Assembly: GCF_018555685.1 (NCBI RefSeq)
Contig: NZ_JAFLWW010000006.1
Location: 1-64,000, forward strand
Length of the DNA: 64,000 nucleotides
From: Aminobacter anthyllidis
GTDB taxonomy: Bacteria; Pseudomonadota; Alphaproteobacteria; Rhizobiales; Rhizobiaceae
Direction: 5' to 3'
A program made the position numbers and the translations under genes. Of the stretch, positions 17,450 through 26,153 are shown piece after piece. Each line of letters begins with the position of its first letter. The first letter of the stretch is position 1. The notes under the pieces were generated by a model. The model saw only the letters and a program-made list of their open reading frames with translations, made no database searches and had not been told where the DNA came from.

Positions 17450-17475
17450 ACGGCGCGCTCCCTTTGGCGCGCCGT
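17450..17475. other. Intercistronic hairpin between imelysin and bfd
   Basis: acggcgcgc (17450-17458) and gcgcgccgt (17467-17475) form a perfect 9-bp GC-rich stem with an 8-nt loop. There is no T-run on the minus strand, so a processing or mRNA-protecting role that raises the first gene's expression is more likely than full termination. Confidence 0.5.
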
Positions 17476-17506
17476 TTGGCTAGAGAAATTTAGGCGTCGT
17501 AGGCCC

Positions 17507-18811
17507 TCACTGGAAGACCTTGTCTGGCGAATCCAGGCTGTCCGAGCCTTCAAAGGCGATGGCGTCGAGCTTGAGGGCCGCGACGGCGCGCTCGATCGAC
17601 TTGGTCTGGTCGACCAGTGCGTCGATGGCCGCCTGGACCGTCGCGTTGCCCTCGGCATTGCCTTCGCCGATCTGCTGGTCATAGGCCTCGCCGCCAACCG
17701 CGCGGGCCTGGATCGCTTCCATCTTGGTGACAGTCGTGTCCAGCTTGCCGCTCAGCTCGGTGTCGAGCGCGGCGTCCGCTTCCTTGACCAGGTCGGAGAC
17801 CGACGGGCCTTCGACTGTCGAGCCGTCGATGCGCTTGTAGCTGCCGTGATAGGCGTTGCGGATGCCGACGGCGTCATAGAGGTGCGAGATGTGGGTGTTG
17901 TCGGAGAAGCAGTCGTGCTCCTCTTCCGGATCGTGCAGCAGAAGGCCGAGCTTCATGCGCTCGCCGGCCAGTTCGCCGTAGGACAGCGAACCCATGCCGG
18001 TGAGGATGGTCGATATGCCGGTTTTGGCGTCGCCGTCGAGCAGCGCCTTGCGGGCAGCACCGTCGGCCTTCCAGTTGCCGACCATCTCTTCGAGATCGGC
18101 GACGAGCAGGTCGGAAGCCGCATTGAGATACTGGCCACGACGATCGCAATTGCCGCCGGTGCAGTTGGCGGTGTCGTAGTCGGTGAAGGGGCGGTTGCCG
18201 GCACCTGCGGCGGTGCCGTTGAGGTCCTGGCCCCACAGCAGGAATTCGATGGCGTGGTAGCCGCTGGCCACATTGGCTTCGATGTCACCGGCTTCCTGCA
18301 GCGTGCCGGAGAGGAACTCAGGCGTGATCTTCGAGGCGTCGACCTTCTGGCCGTTGATCTCGATCGACGGGTTGGCGATCACATTGGCGGTGTAGAGCTT
18401 GTTCTCGTCGGATTCGGCGCCGTAGCTCTTGTCGACATAGTCGATCAGGCCTTCGTCGAGCGGCCATGCGTTCACGCGGCCTTCCCAGTCGTCGACGATC
18501 GGGTTGCCGAAACGGTAGACTTCGGTCTGTTGGTAGGGGATGCGGGCCGCCTTCCAGGCTTCGCGCGCCGCCTTCAGCGTCTCGTCCGACGGCTTGGCGA
18601 TCAGCGCCTCGATGGCGGTGTCGAGCGCCTTGGCGGTGGTCAGCGAGTCCTCGTATTTGGCGAGCGCGATGTCGGAATAGGTGGTGAGAACCGCCTTGCT
18701 GTCGGTCGCAGCCTTTGCCGGCAGAACGAAGATCGCGGCGGTCAGCGCCGTCGTCGCGGCAATGGCGGCGAGCCTGCCGTAATGACGGTTGCGCGAGATG
18801 GAAGCAGGCAT
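17507..18811 (-). CDS. irpA: Imelysin family iron-uptake protein (IrpA-like)
   Basis: A 434-residue periplasmic imelysin protein, first gene of the iron operon. The signal peptide is LAAIAATTALTAAIFVLPAKA. The conserved GxHxxE motif is present (SGYHAIEFLLWGQD), as are FTDYDTANCTGGNCDRRGQYL and HDPEEEHDCFSDNTH, hallmarks of the IrpA/ICMP group from cyanobacteria and rhizobia. The family is associated with iron-regulated uptake; the domain is thought to bind metal rather than cleave peptides. An ICE-like site lies about 340 bp upstream of its ATG. Confidence 0.9.
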   Translation of the reverse strand: MPASISRNRHYGRLAAIAATTALTAAIFVLPAKAATDSKAVLTTYSDIALAKYEDSLTTAKALDTAIEALIAKPSDETLKAAREAWKAARIPYQQTEVYRFGNPIVDDWEGRVNAWPLDEGLIDYVDKSYGAESDENKLYTANVIANPSIEINGQKVDASKITPEFLSGTLQEAGDIEANVASGYHAIEFLLWGQDLNGTAAGAGNRPFTDYDTANCTGGNCDRRGQYLNAASDLLVADLEEMVGNWKADGAARKALLDGDAKTGISTILTGMGSLSYGELAGERMKLGLLLHDPEEEHDCFSDNTHISHLYDAVGIRNAYHGSYKRIDGSTVEGPSVSDLVKEADAALDTELSGKLDTTVTKMEAIQARAVGGEAYDQQIGEGNAEGNATVQAAIDALVDQTKSIERAVAALKLDAIAFEGSDSLDSPDKVFQ

Positions 18812-19148
18812 GGTCTCTCCTCAGTGAACCAGATGGCGCCGGCAAGCGCCGAAAGATCGTGTGCCGGCAGCAGTCTGCTGCGTCGGCGGCATGGACTCGA
18901 ATGAAAGCTCAAGGGTTATCCTGCTTCGGACATGCGCATGGTTCGAGGCCCTTTTCGGGCACGGCGCGACCATGCTGCAAATACCCGCACCCTGGTGCGG
19001 TTCGACGAAGGCAGGCACCCGAATAGCTCCAATCGAAAGGGTTAAAGGCCCAGACATCAAAGACAGGCGCTGTAAAGCACGACTTCATAAAAGCGGAGTG
19101 GCATCAAAAGTCAACGCAATTTCAGCCAAAAGCATAGCGGGATCAATA

Positions 19149-19167
19149 GTTTGGAATGATTCTAAAC
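19149..19167. promoter_or_regulatory. Irr-type iron control element (ICE) candidate
   Basis: TTTGGAATGATTCTAAA (19150-19166) is a near-perfect palindrome (6 of 7 arm positions pair around a 3-nt centre). It fits the rhizobial ICE/Irr pattern TTTAGAA-N3-TTCTAAA, recalled from family knowledge. With flanking G/C it extends to 19 bp. It stands upstream of the imelysin-bfd-bfr operon, as expected for iron-responsive control by Irr. Confidence 0.7.
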
Positions 19168-19183
19168 TGGTTTTGTCCAGTTT
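19164..19183. promoter_or_regulatory. Inverted repeat overlapping the ICE-like site
   Basis: AAACTGG (19164-19170) and CCAGTTT (19177-19183) are exact reverse complements separated by ttttgt, and the left arm shares bases with the ICE palindrome. It could be a second protein-binding site or an early-transcript hairpin. No known factor is assigned. Confidence 0.45.
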
Positions 19184-19426
19184 GCGCCGCATGCAAAACT
19201 GCCAAGCCGTTGATTTGTCGAGAGGCCTGTCCGGCTCGAGCCATGCGGGCGCTCGCGGCCTGCGACAACGCGTAGCGGCGCGCTTCCAGCTTCACGATCG
19301 GCTAAAATGAGAGCCGGCGCGCTTGACAGGCCAGTAACGGGCTGTCACCCCAAAACTGTCCATGGCCCCTTGCAGCAAGGCGGACCAACGGCCATTTCCC
19401 CGGTTGATCCCAGCAGCGAGGCGGGC

Positions 19427-20659
19427 ATGAAAAACGGTGTCGTCATTGTCGGTTCAGGCCATGCCGGGGTCCAGGCGGCCGCCAGCCTGCGCGAAGAGGG
19501 TTATGACGGCCCGGTCATCCTGCTCGGCGACGAGAAGGAGCTGCCCTATCACAAGCCGCCGCTGTCCAAGACCTTCATCAAGGATGCAGCAGCCCAGCCG
19601 CAGCCCTTGCGCGGCGAGGTCTTCTACACCGGCCACACCATCGACTTCAGGCCCGGAACGCTGGTCGAACGCATCGATGCCGCCGCGCGCCGGCTCGATC
19701 TCGCCGGCGGTGGCGACCTCGCCTATGATCACCTGATCCTTGCCACCGGCTCGCGTCCGCGCGTCCTGCCGCTGCCGGGTGCCGATCTCACTGGTGTGCT
19801 GTCGTTGCGCTCGGTGGCCGATGCCCGGCTGATCCGCGAACAAAGTGGTGCCTGCGAGGAGGTCGTCGTCATCGGCGGCGGCTTCATCGGCCTGGAGATC
19901 GCCGCCACCCTCGCTGCCGGCGGCCGCAAGGTGACGGTGATCGAGGCGCTCGACCGCCTGCTCGGCCGGGCGGTGGCACCGCTGATCGCCGAACATGTGC
20001 GCCAGCGCCTGACGGCATCAGGTGTCCGCATCCTGCTCAAGACCACCATCGAGCGCATCGAGGGCGAAGCCGGCCACGTTTCGGGGGTGCTGACCTCGTC
20101 GGGCGAACATCTGCCGGCCAAGATGGTGATCACCGGCATCGGCGTGGTGCCCAATGTCGAACTGGCCGAGACGGCGGGGCTGACGGTCGCCAACGGCATC
20201 CGCGTCGACACTGCGATGCGCAGCTCGGTGCCGGAAATCCTCGCCATCGGCGACAATGCCAGCTACCGCCACTGGCAGACCGGTGGCGACGTGCGGCTGG
20301 AATCGGTGCAGAACGCTACCGACCAGGCCAAGCTCGCCGCCCGCACCATCGTCGGCCACCCCGGTGACTACGCCGCCGTGCCGTGGTTCTGGTCCGACAT
20401 CGGCGACATGAAGCTGCAGATGGTCGGCCTGACCGCGGGCAGCGACCGCCAGATCCTGTCGGGCGATCCGGCGGAGAACCGCTTTTCGGTGTTCCACTTC
20501 GCCGGCGACCGCCTGACCGCCATCGAATCCGTCAACCGCCCGGCCGACCACATGCTCGGCCGCAAGATGCTCGGCCTCGGCTTCTCGCCGACGCCGGAGC
20601 AGGTTGCAGGCGGCGCCGAGGCCCTGAAAGCCGCGCTCGCCGCGCTGCCGGCGGGCTAG
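19427..20659 (+). CDS. NAD(P)/FAD-dependent ferredoxin reductase-type oxidoreductase
   Basis: A 410-residue flavoprotein of the rhodocoxin/putidaredoxin reductase type that passes electrons from NAD(P)H to a [2Fe-2S] ferredoxin. FAD-binding GxGxxG is VIVGSGHAGVQAAASL, and the NAD-binding second Rossmann motif is VVVIGGGFIGLEIAATL. LPYHKPPLSKTFIK and the second FAD contact EILAIGDNA are typical, and the C-terminal reductase domain follows. The usual partners (P450, ferredoxin or Rieske oxygenase) are not nearby. The ATG at 19427 begins the first strand. Its stop overlaps the convergent aminotransferase stop (shared CTAG). Confidence 0.9.
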   Translation: MKNGVVIVGSGHAGVQAAASLREEGYDGPVILLGDEKELPYHKPPLSKTFIKDAAAQPQPLRGEVFYTGHTIDFRPGTLVERIDAAARRLDLAGGGDLAYDHLILATGSRPRVLPLPGADLTGVLSLRSVADARLIREQSGACEEVVVIGGGFIGLEIAATLAAGGRKVTVIEALDRLLGRAVAPLIAEHVRQRLTASGVRILLKTTIERIEGEAGHVSGVLTSSGEHLPAKMVITGIGVVPNVELAETAGLTVANGIRVDTAMRSSVPEILAIGDNASYRHWQTGGDVRLESVQNATDQAKLAARTIVGHPGDYAAVPWFWSDIGDMKLQMVGLTAGSDRQILSGDPAENRFSVFHFAGDRLTAIESVNRPADHMLGRKMLGLGFSPTPEQVAGGAEALKAALAALPAG

Positions 20660-21933
20660 GCTGCCCGAACTTCCCTGATCGAGGCCTCGAGGATGTCGAG
20701 CGCCTCGGTCATCACCTCGTCCTGGATGGTGATCGGCGCGAGGAAGCGGATGACGTTGCCGTGGACGCCGCAGGTCAGCAGGATCAGCCCCTTTTCCAGC
20801 GCCTTGAGACGCACCGCATTGGCGAACTCGGCCGACGGCGTCTTGGTCTTCACGTCGTTGAACTCGACCGCGTTCATGAAGCCTGGGCCGCGAATGTCAA
20901 CGATTTCGGGCACGTCGTCGCGCAGCGATTCAAGCCGCTGCTTGAGCCGGGCGCCGAGCTGGTTGGCGCGGTCGCACAGCTTCTCGTCCTCGATGACGTC
21001 GAGCACGGCATGCGCTGCGGCGACGCCGATCGGGCTGCCGCCATAGGTGCCGCCGAGACCGCCGGGATTGGGCGCGTCCATGATCTCCGCGCGTCCGGTC
21101 ACCGCCGCGAGCGGGAACCCGCCGGCGAGGCTCTTGGCCATTGTCATCAGGTCGGGGGCAACGTCGTGATGATCCATGGCGAACATCTTGCCGGTGCGGG
21201 CGAAGCCGGTCTGCACCTCGTCGGCGATCAAAAGCATGCCGTGCTGGTCGCAGATCTTGCGCAGCGCCGTCATGAAGTCGCGCGGCACCTCGTAGAAGCC
21301 GCCTTCGCCCTGCACCGGCTCGATGATGATGGCAGCGACGCGAGCAGGGTCGACATCGGCCTTGAACAGCCGGTCGAGCGCTGCCAGCGCGTCGGCCACG
21401 GTCACGCCGTGCAGCGGCACGGGGAAAGGCGCGTGGAAGACGTCGCCCGGCATCGCGCCGAAGCCCGCCTTGTAGGGCTGCACCTTGCCGGTCAGCGCCA
21501 TGCCCATGAAGGTGCGGCCGTGGAAGCCGCCGGCAAAGGCGATGACGGCCTGGCGGCCGGTGGCGTTGCGGGCGATCTTGATGGCGTTTTCGACGGCTTC
21601 AGCACCCGTGGTGACGAAGATCGTGCGCTTGTCGCCCTTCATCGGCGCGATCGCGTTCAGGCGCTCGCCGAGCCGGACATAGCTCTCATAAGGCACCACC
21701 TGGTGGCAGGTGTGGGTGAAGCGGTCGAGCTGCGCCTTGACCGCCTCGATGACGCGCGGGTGGCGGTGGCCGGTGTTGACGACCGCGATGCCGGAGGAGA
21801 AGTCGATGTAGCGGCGGCCCTCGACGTCCCAGATCTCGGAGTTCTCGGCGCGGTCGGCATAGACCTGCGTCGTCATGCCGACGCCGCGGGCGATGGTCTG
21901 CATCTTGCGCTGTGAAATTTCGGCGTTTTTCAT
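20656..21933 (-). CDS. gabT: 4-aminobutyrate--2-oxoglutarate aminotransferase (class III PLP)
   Basis: A class III PLP-dependent aminotransferase of 425 residues that probably transfers the amino group of GABA to 2-oxoglutarate, giving succinate semialdehyde. The cofactor site includes TTGAEAVENAIKIAR, LIADEVQTGFARTGKMFA (Asp to the PLP nitrogen) and the Schiff-base Lys in TMAKSLAGGFPLAAVTG. TYGGSPIGVAAAHAVLDVI is typical of GabT. 5-aminovalerate or other omega-amino acids are alternative substrates. The ATG at 21933 follows GGAGGACC. No gabD is adjacent. Confidence 0.88.
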   Translation of the reverse strand: MKNAEISQRKMQTIARGVGMTTQVYADRAENSEIWDVEGRRYIDFSSGIAVVNTGHRHPRVIEAVKAQLDRFTHTCHQVVPYESYVRLGERLNAIAPMKGDKRTIFVTTGAEAVENAIKIARNATGRQAVIAFAGGFHGRTFMGMALTGKVQPYKAGFGAMPGDVFHAPFPVPLHGVTVADALAALDRLFKADVDPARVAAIIIEPVQGEGGFYEVPRDFMTALRKICDQHGMLLIADEVQTGFARTGKMFAMDHHDVAPDLMTMAKSLAGGFPLAAVTGRAEIMDAPNPGGLGGTYGGSPIGVAAAHAVLDVIEDEKLCDRANQLGARLKQRLESLRDDVPEIVDIRGPGFMNAVEFNDVKTKTPSAEFANAVRLKALEKGLILLTCGVHGNVIRFLAPITIQDEVMTEALDILEASIREVRAA

Positions 21934-22120
21934 CGGTGGTCCTCCAACCTCGCCGGCACCTTGCAGGCGCCAAACCGGCGCCATATCTGCACCTCTCCCG
22001 GTTTTTCACAAGCCGTCACGATGGCCGAAGGCATTGGTCCTCGCGAATGGCAAAATAATTGCTGATGCCCTGTCGGATTTGCGCATACTCGCGCGTCCTA
22101 GTCATGAAGGAACTGAAAAG

Positions 22121-22495
22121 ATGCTCTACGCCATCCTTTGCTACAACAACGAAGACGTCGTCTGCGCCTGGTCCAAGGAGCAGGACGACGAGGTGATGGC
22201 GCGCCTTCAGGTCGTCACCGGCAAGCTGCGCGATCAGGGCCGGCTTGGGCCGGTTGCACGGCTGATGCCGACGACGGCGGCCACGACCTTGCGCAAGGCC
22301 AAGGATGAACCGTTGGTCATCGACGGTCCGTTCGCCGAGACCAAGGAACAGTTCCTCGGCTTTTACGTCGTCGAATGCGAGACGCTCGACGACGCCGTCG
22401 ATGTCGCCAGGGACCTGGCGGAGGCCAATCCTGGCGGCGGTTCTTACGAGTTGCGCCCGATCGGCGCATTTTTCCCCGGAAAAGAGGCAGCATGA
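22121..22495 (+). CDS. YCII-related (DGPF domain) protein
   Basis: A 124-residue alpha-beta protein of the YCII/DGPF family with the signature VIDGPFAETKEQFLGFYVVE. The biochemical role is unknown. Such genes are conserved partners of ECF42-type sigma factors and are thought to be their targets or sensors. Here the stop overlaps the sigma-factor start codon (ATGA), so the two are translationally coupled. The ATG at 22121 lies directly after a run of purines (aactgaaaag). Confidence 0.88.
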   Translation: MLYAILCYNNEDVVCAWSKEQDDEVMARLQVVTGKLRDQGRLGPVARLMPTTAATTLRKAKDEPLVIDGPFAETKEQFLGFYVVECETLDDAVDVARDLAEANPGGGSYELRPIGAFFPGKEAA

Positions 22496-23781
22496 CCGAC
22501 CCGGCCTGGATCAACACGGCACTTTCTTCCGCCCGGCCGCAGGCCGTGGCGGCGCTGCTGCGCTATTTCCGCAATCTCGATACCGCGGAAGAAGCGTTCC
22601 AGGAGGCCTGCCTGCGCGCGTTGCGCAGCTGGCCGGAGAAGGGACCGCCGCGTGATCCGGCCGCCTGGCTGATCTTCGTCGGCCGCAATTCCGGCATCGA
22701 CGCCGCCCGCCGCCAGAGCAAGCAGGCGCCGCTGCCGGCTGAGGAGCTGGTTTCCGACCTCGAGGACGCCGAGGCCAACATCGCCGAGCGCCTCGACGGC
22801 CAGCATTATCGCGACGATATCCTGCGCCTGCTGTTCATCTGCTGCCATCCCGATTTGCCGGCGACGCAGCAGGTGGCGCTGGCCCTGCGCATAGTCTCGG
22901 GCCTGTCGGTCAAGCAGATCGCCCGCGCCTTCCTTGTCGGCGAAAGCGCCATGGAGCAGCGCATCACCCGCGCCAAGGCGCGCATCGCCAATGCCGACGT
23001 GCCGTTCGAGGCACCCGGCCCGGTCGAGCGCTCGGAACGGGTGGCTGCCGTGCTGGCGATGGTCTATCTCGTCTTCAACGAAGGTTATTCGGCTGGCGCC
23101 ACCGAGATCGCCAACCGCGCACCGCTGTGCGAGGAGGCCATAAGGCTGGCGCGTCTCCTGTTGCGCCTGTTCCAGACCGAGCCCGAAGTGATGGGCCTGA
23201 CCGCCCTGCTGCTGCTCCAGCACGCCCGCGCCGCCGCCCGTTTCGACGCCAATGGCGAACTGGTGCTGATGGATGATCAGGACCGCAGCCTGTGGAACAA
23301 GGCGCTGATCGACGAGGGCCTGGCGCTGATCGACAAGGCGATGCGCCATCGCCGCTCCGGTCCCTACCAGATCCAGGCGGCGATCGCAGCGCTTCATGCC
23401 CGCGCTGCCCGCCCCGAGGACACCGACTGGGCCGAGATCGACCTGCTCTATTCGGTGCTGGAATCGATGACGCCGTCGCCGGTCGTCACGCTCAACCGCG
23501 CCGTTGCCTTCGCCAAGCTGCGCGGGCCCGAGGCGGCGCTGAAGCTGATCGAGCCGCTGGCGCCGAAGCTGTCGGGCTACTTCCACTTCTTCGGTGTCAG
23601 GGGCGGGCTGTTGATGCAGCTCGGCCGCAGCGACGAGGCGCGCGAAGCCTTCGACCGGGCGATCGCGTTGGCCAACACCGCAGCCGAAGCAGCCCATATC
23701 CGCATGCATCTCGACCGGCTTTCGGCGCCTTCGCCGGTGGTGAAGGCGAATGCCAAGGCGCCAAGCCGTCAGCTGCAGTAG
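22492..23781 (+). CDS. ECF42-like RNA polymerase sigma factor with long C-terminal extension
   Basis: A 429-residue sigma factor. Region 2 is near the N-terminus (VAALLRYFRNLDTAEEAFQE, then ACLRALRSWPEKGP). Region 4 HTH is at about 145-180 (SGLSVKQIARAFLVGESAME, then QRITRAKARI). A helical TPR-like extension of about 230 residues follows (DUF6596 region, with NEGYSAGA and TLNRAVAFAKLRGPEAALKLI). This architecture plus the coupled DGPF gene is characteristic of group ECF42, which uses the extension instead of a classical anti-sigma factor. No anti-sigma gene is visible. Confidence 0.9.
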   Translation: MTDPAWINTALSSARPQAVAALLRYFRNLDTAEEAFQEACLRALRSWPEKGPPRDPAAWLIFVGRNSGIDAARRQSKQAPLPAEELVSDLEDAEANIAERLDGQHYRDDILRLLFICCHPDLPATQQVALALRIVSGLSVKQIARAFLVGESAMEQRITRAKARIANADVPFEAPGPVERSERVAAVLAMVYLVFNEGYSAGATEIANRAPLCEEAIRLARLLLRLFQTEPEVMGLTALLLLQHARAAARFDANGELVLMDDQDRSLWNKALIDEGLALIDKAMRHRRSGPYQIQAAIAALHARAARPEDTDWAEIDLLYSVLESMTPSPVVTLNRAVAFAKLRGPEAALKLIEPLAPKLSGYFHFFGVRGGLLMQLGRSDEAREAFDRAIALANTAAEAAHIRMHLDRLSAPSPVVKANAKAPSRQLQ

Positions 23782-23789
23782 CGGCGCGA

Positions 23790-24662
23790 TTACCCGCGAA
23801 GCCAATATGGGAAGTGTCCATCCTCGCCTTTGTCGGGAGCAGGTGGCAGGGGCGTCTTCTTGTCGGCCGGGACGTCCACGACCTTGCGATAGAGGTGCCA
23901 CGTCGCGTGGCCGAGCACCGGGATGACGATGGCGAGGCCCGCCAGGAACGGCAGCGACCCGATCAGCAGCGCGACCGCGACGATCAGGCCCCAAAGCAGC
24001 ATCGGCACCGGATTGGCCCGCACCGCCCGCATCGAAGTCTCGATCGCGGCATAGGCGCCGACATCGCAGTCGAGCAGCAGTGGCAAGGCGACGACAGTGG
24101 TGCAGAGCACTGTCAGGGCGAACAGGAAGCCGATCAGATTGCCCAGGATAACCAGCGTCCAGCCGCGCTGGGTGGTGAAGAGATCACCAAAGAACGATGC
24201 CATCGACTGCGGCGCGCCCGCTCCGTAAAGCCAGGTGTAGAGCGCCTGCGCGACCAGCAGCCAGGCAACGAAAAGCACGAGCAGCATGATGCCGATGACC
24301 AGCATTGCAGGAATGGCCGGCGAATGCCTGACATCGAAGGCATGCTTCCATGAGGTGTCGAGGTTTTGCTCGCGCCTTCGGCTGATCTCGTAGAGGCCGA
24401 TTCCGAAAAATGGGCCGAGCAAGGCAAAGCCGGACATCAGCGGGAAAATGAGCTGCAGGGCGTTGCCGCCCGAAGTCCATGTGATCAGGAACACCCCGAC
24501 GATCGGGTAGATCAGGCACAGGAAAACGTAATGCGAAGGCTTGTCCCAAAAGTCGTCGAAGCCACGTCGCAGCGCGTCAAACACATCCGCGATCGATATC
24601 CGGCGGATGGCGGGATGCTCGATCGTATTGTTGGCGCCTGCGTACACATGGAAACTTGCCAT
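23790..24662 (-). CDS. DUF2189 integral membrane protein
   Basis: A 290-residue polytopic protein with about six hydrophobic spans (YVFLCLIYPIVGVFLITW, LIFPLMSGFALLGPFFGIGL, AMLVIGIMLLVLFVAWLL, LVILGNLIGFLFALTVL and the MLLWGLIVAVALLIGSLPFL/LAGLAIVIPVLGHATWHLY hairpin). The sequence fits DUF2189, often found beside respiratory or cytochrome genes and of unknown function. The ATG at 24662 follows GGAGGAGTGGTC. It is convergent with the sigma-factor gene. Confidence 0.85.
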   Translation of the reverse strand: MASFHVYAGANNTIEHPAIRRISIADVFDALRRGFDDFWDKPSHYVFLCLIYPIVGVFLITWTSGGNALQLIFPLMSGFALLGPFFGIGLYEISRRREQNLDTSWKHAFDVRHSPAIPAMLVIGIMLLVLFVAWLLVAQALYTWLYGAGAPQSMASFFGDLFTTQRGWTLVILGNLIGFLFALTVLCTTVVALPLLLDCDVGAYAAIETSMRAVRANPVPMLLWGLIVAVALLIGSLPFLAGLAIVIPVLGHATWHLYRKVVDVPADKKTPLPPAPDKGEDGHFPYWLRG

Positions 24663-24838
24663 GACCACTCCTCCATTGGGGTGGGTCGCGGCTCGCGCTT
24701 GGCATGAGTGGTCACGCCAAACCGCGACCTTCACCGTGGCAAATCATAACGTGCTTCGAGCGATTTGACGACCCTGCGGAACGTGACCCGGAAAGGCTCA
24801 CGCAAAGGTCATCGAATTGAGTGGCCTTGCCGTCGCCA

Positions 24839-24879
24839 AGGACCGGGGGGCGCCGCATGGTGCGGCGCCGGATGGTCCT
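24839..24879 (-). terminator. Hairpin downstream of the sugar operon
   Basis: ggcgccgca (24849-24857) / tgcggcgcc (24861-24869) form a perfect 9-bp stem with a 3-nt loop, extended by outer arms aggacc/ggtcct (24839-24844 and 24874-24879). It begins 2 bp after the stop of the minus-strand dehydrogenase gene, so it is placed as the end of the ABC operon, but there is no clear U-run. Confidence 0.55.
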
Positions 24880-24880
24880 G

Positions 24881-26125
24881 TCAGGCGCCGGTGCGCGCCA
24901 CCACCGGGACATAGTTTTCGAGCTCCGGCGCCGGGAAGCTGACCGAGCCGCTGATCTCGGCGGAGCGGTAGAGCCCCATCAGGATCTCGACCACGGCAAG
25001 CCCGTCATGGAAGGTTTCCATCGGCGTTTCGCCCTTGCGGAAGCACTCGACCATGTGGCGGTTCTCGTCGGTGTAGCCGTAGACGCCGGCCTCGTCCTCA
25101 AGCACCGGCATCAGGCCCTGCTCGGCGTTCTGCTTTTCGACCAGGTCTTCGCCTTCCTCGCCCTTGACTTCGCGCGACATGAAGATCTTCAGCCCGGTGT
25201 TGAGCGAGTTGAACTCCATCGCATATTCGGGCCCGAGCAGTTCGAGCTGGATGCGCAGGCCGGCCCCGACATAGGCCCAGGAGGTCGTTGCCTCGATGAC
25301 CAGCTCGTTGCCCTCTTCATCCTCGAGCAGGATGGTGCCACGGGCGAAATCCTCCGACGGGCGGTTGCGGTAGTCGACGTCGTTGCCAAAGCGCTTGCGG
25401 AGCTGGTCGGCATAGTTGGGCCGCGTCCATTTGAGATTGGCGACGGTGCCACTGACCTGCTTGATGGTCAGCGACTTGCGGGCAGCGCCCGGCTTGGTCA
25501 GCAGATGGCGAGCCACCTCGACGCTGTGGCACATCATGTCGGACAAGACGCCGCCGCCCTGCTTGTCGCCCTGCCAGAACCACGGCTCGTGCGGACCGGA
25601 ATGCTCTTCCGCCGCGCGCGCCAGATAGGGTCGGCCGGTGGCCGAGGCGGCACGGCGCCAGATGATGTCCTTGCCGCGAATGACCGGCGTGCAGAACACC
25701 TGGTTTTCGAGATAGCCGTGGTTGAGGCCGGCGTCCTCGGCAAGCCTGAGCATTTCGCGCGCTTCGGCGATGGTGCGGGCAAGCGGCTTTTCGCAGGCGA
25801 CCGCAATCACCTTGCTGCGTCCGGCCTTCACCTCGGCATGCAGCGTGCGCATCACGTCGAGGCGGGTGTAGTTGGGCGACAGGATCCAGATCGCGTCGAC
25901 ATTGTCGGCGTTGACGAGCGACTCGAGGCTATCGTGGCTGGTGCATTCGCCGAGGCCGAGTTCGGCGACGCGGTTGGCGAAGCGGGCACGGTTCTCAGGC
26001 TTGCGGCTGAACACGCCGGTGACGTCGACATTGCGCACGCCGAGCATGCCCTTGAGGTGGAATTCCGCGATGAAGCCGCTTCCGACGAAGCCGACGCGCA
26101 GCCGCTGCTTGGGCAATCCGGTCAT
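24881..26125 (-). CDS. Gfo/Idh/MocA family oxidoreductase
   Basis: A 414-residue NAD(P)-dependent sugar or polyol dehydrogenase-like enzyme. The Rossmann motif is VGFVGSGFIAEFHLKGM, the conserved EKP motif is VACEKPLARTIAEA, and the C-terminal domain holds the DMMCHSVEVARHLL histidine region. As the last gene of the ribose-type ABC operon it probably oxidises the imported sugar or cyclitol (myo-inositol-like, or an uncommon hexose). Spacing to the LacI gene is 28 bp. The exact substrate cannot be read from the sequence. Confidence 0.87.
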   Translation of the reverse strand: MTGLPKQRLRVGFVGSGFIAEFHLKGMLGVRNVDVTGVFSRKPENRARFANRVAELGLGECTSHDSLESLVNADNVDAIWILSPNYTRLDVMRTLHAEVKAGRSKVIAVACEKPLARTIAEAREMLRLAEDAGLNHGYLENQVFCTPVIRGKDIIWRRAASATGRPYLARAAEEHSGPHEPWFWQGDKQGGGVLSDMMCHSVEVARHLLTKPGAARKSLTIKQVSGTVANLKWTRPNYADQLRKRFGNDVDYRNRPSEDFARGTILLEDEEGNELVIEATTSWAYVGAGLRIQLELLGPEYAMEFNSLNTGLKIFMSREVKGEEGEDLVEKQNAEQGLMPVLEDEAGVYGYTDENRHMVECFRKGETPMETFHDGLAVVEILMGLYRSAEISGSVSFPAPELENYVPVVARTGA

Positions 26126-26153
26126 GTGAGGTCCCTTATTCCTATGTCTGAAA

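Larger units (their letters stand above)
18812..19426. other. Long divergent intergenic region with iron-regulatory signals
   Basis: This 615-bp gap separates the iron operon from the divergent flavoprotein gene. Its middle (about 19040-19190) is clearly more AT-rich than the surroundings, as expected for a promoter. It holds the ICE-like palindrome and a second inverted repeat described separately. Frames of up to 149 codons here have no recognisable domain and unusual composition, so I call no gene. A weak inverted repeat tgacag/ctgtca (19324-19347) overlaps a possible TTGACA -35 element. Confidence 0.6.

Noticed and set aside
18861-19310. A 149-codon plus-strand frame in the iron operon's upstream region
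   Set aside because: It crosses the AT-rich promoter and ICE-like site, has no ribosome-binding site and no recognisable domain.
18812-19426. RirA-type iron-rhodo box (TGA-N9-TCA) in the iron promoter
   Set aside because: I did not find a convincing match by eye; only the Irr-type palindrome is supported.
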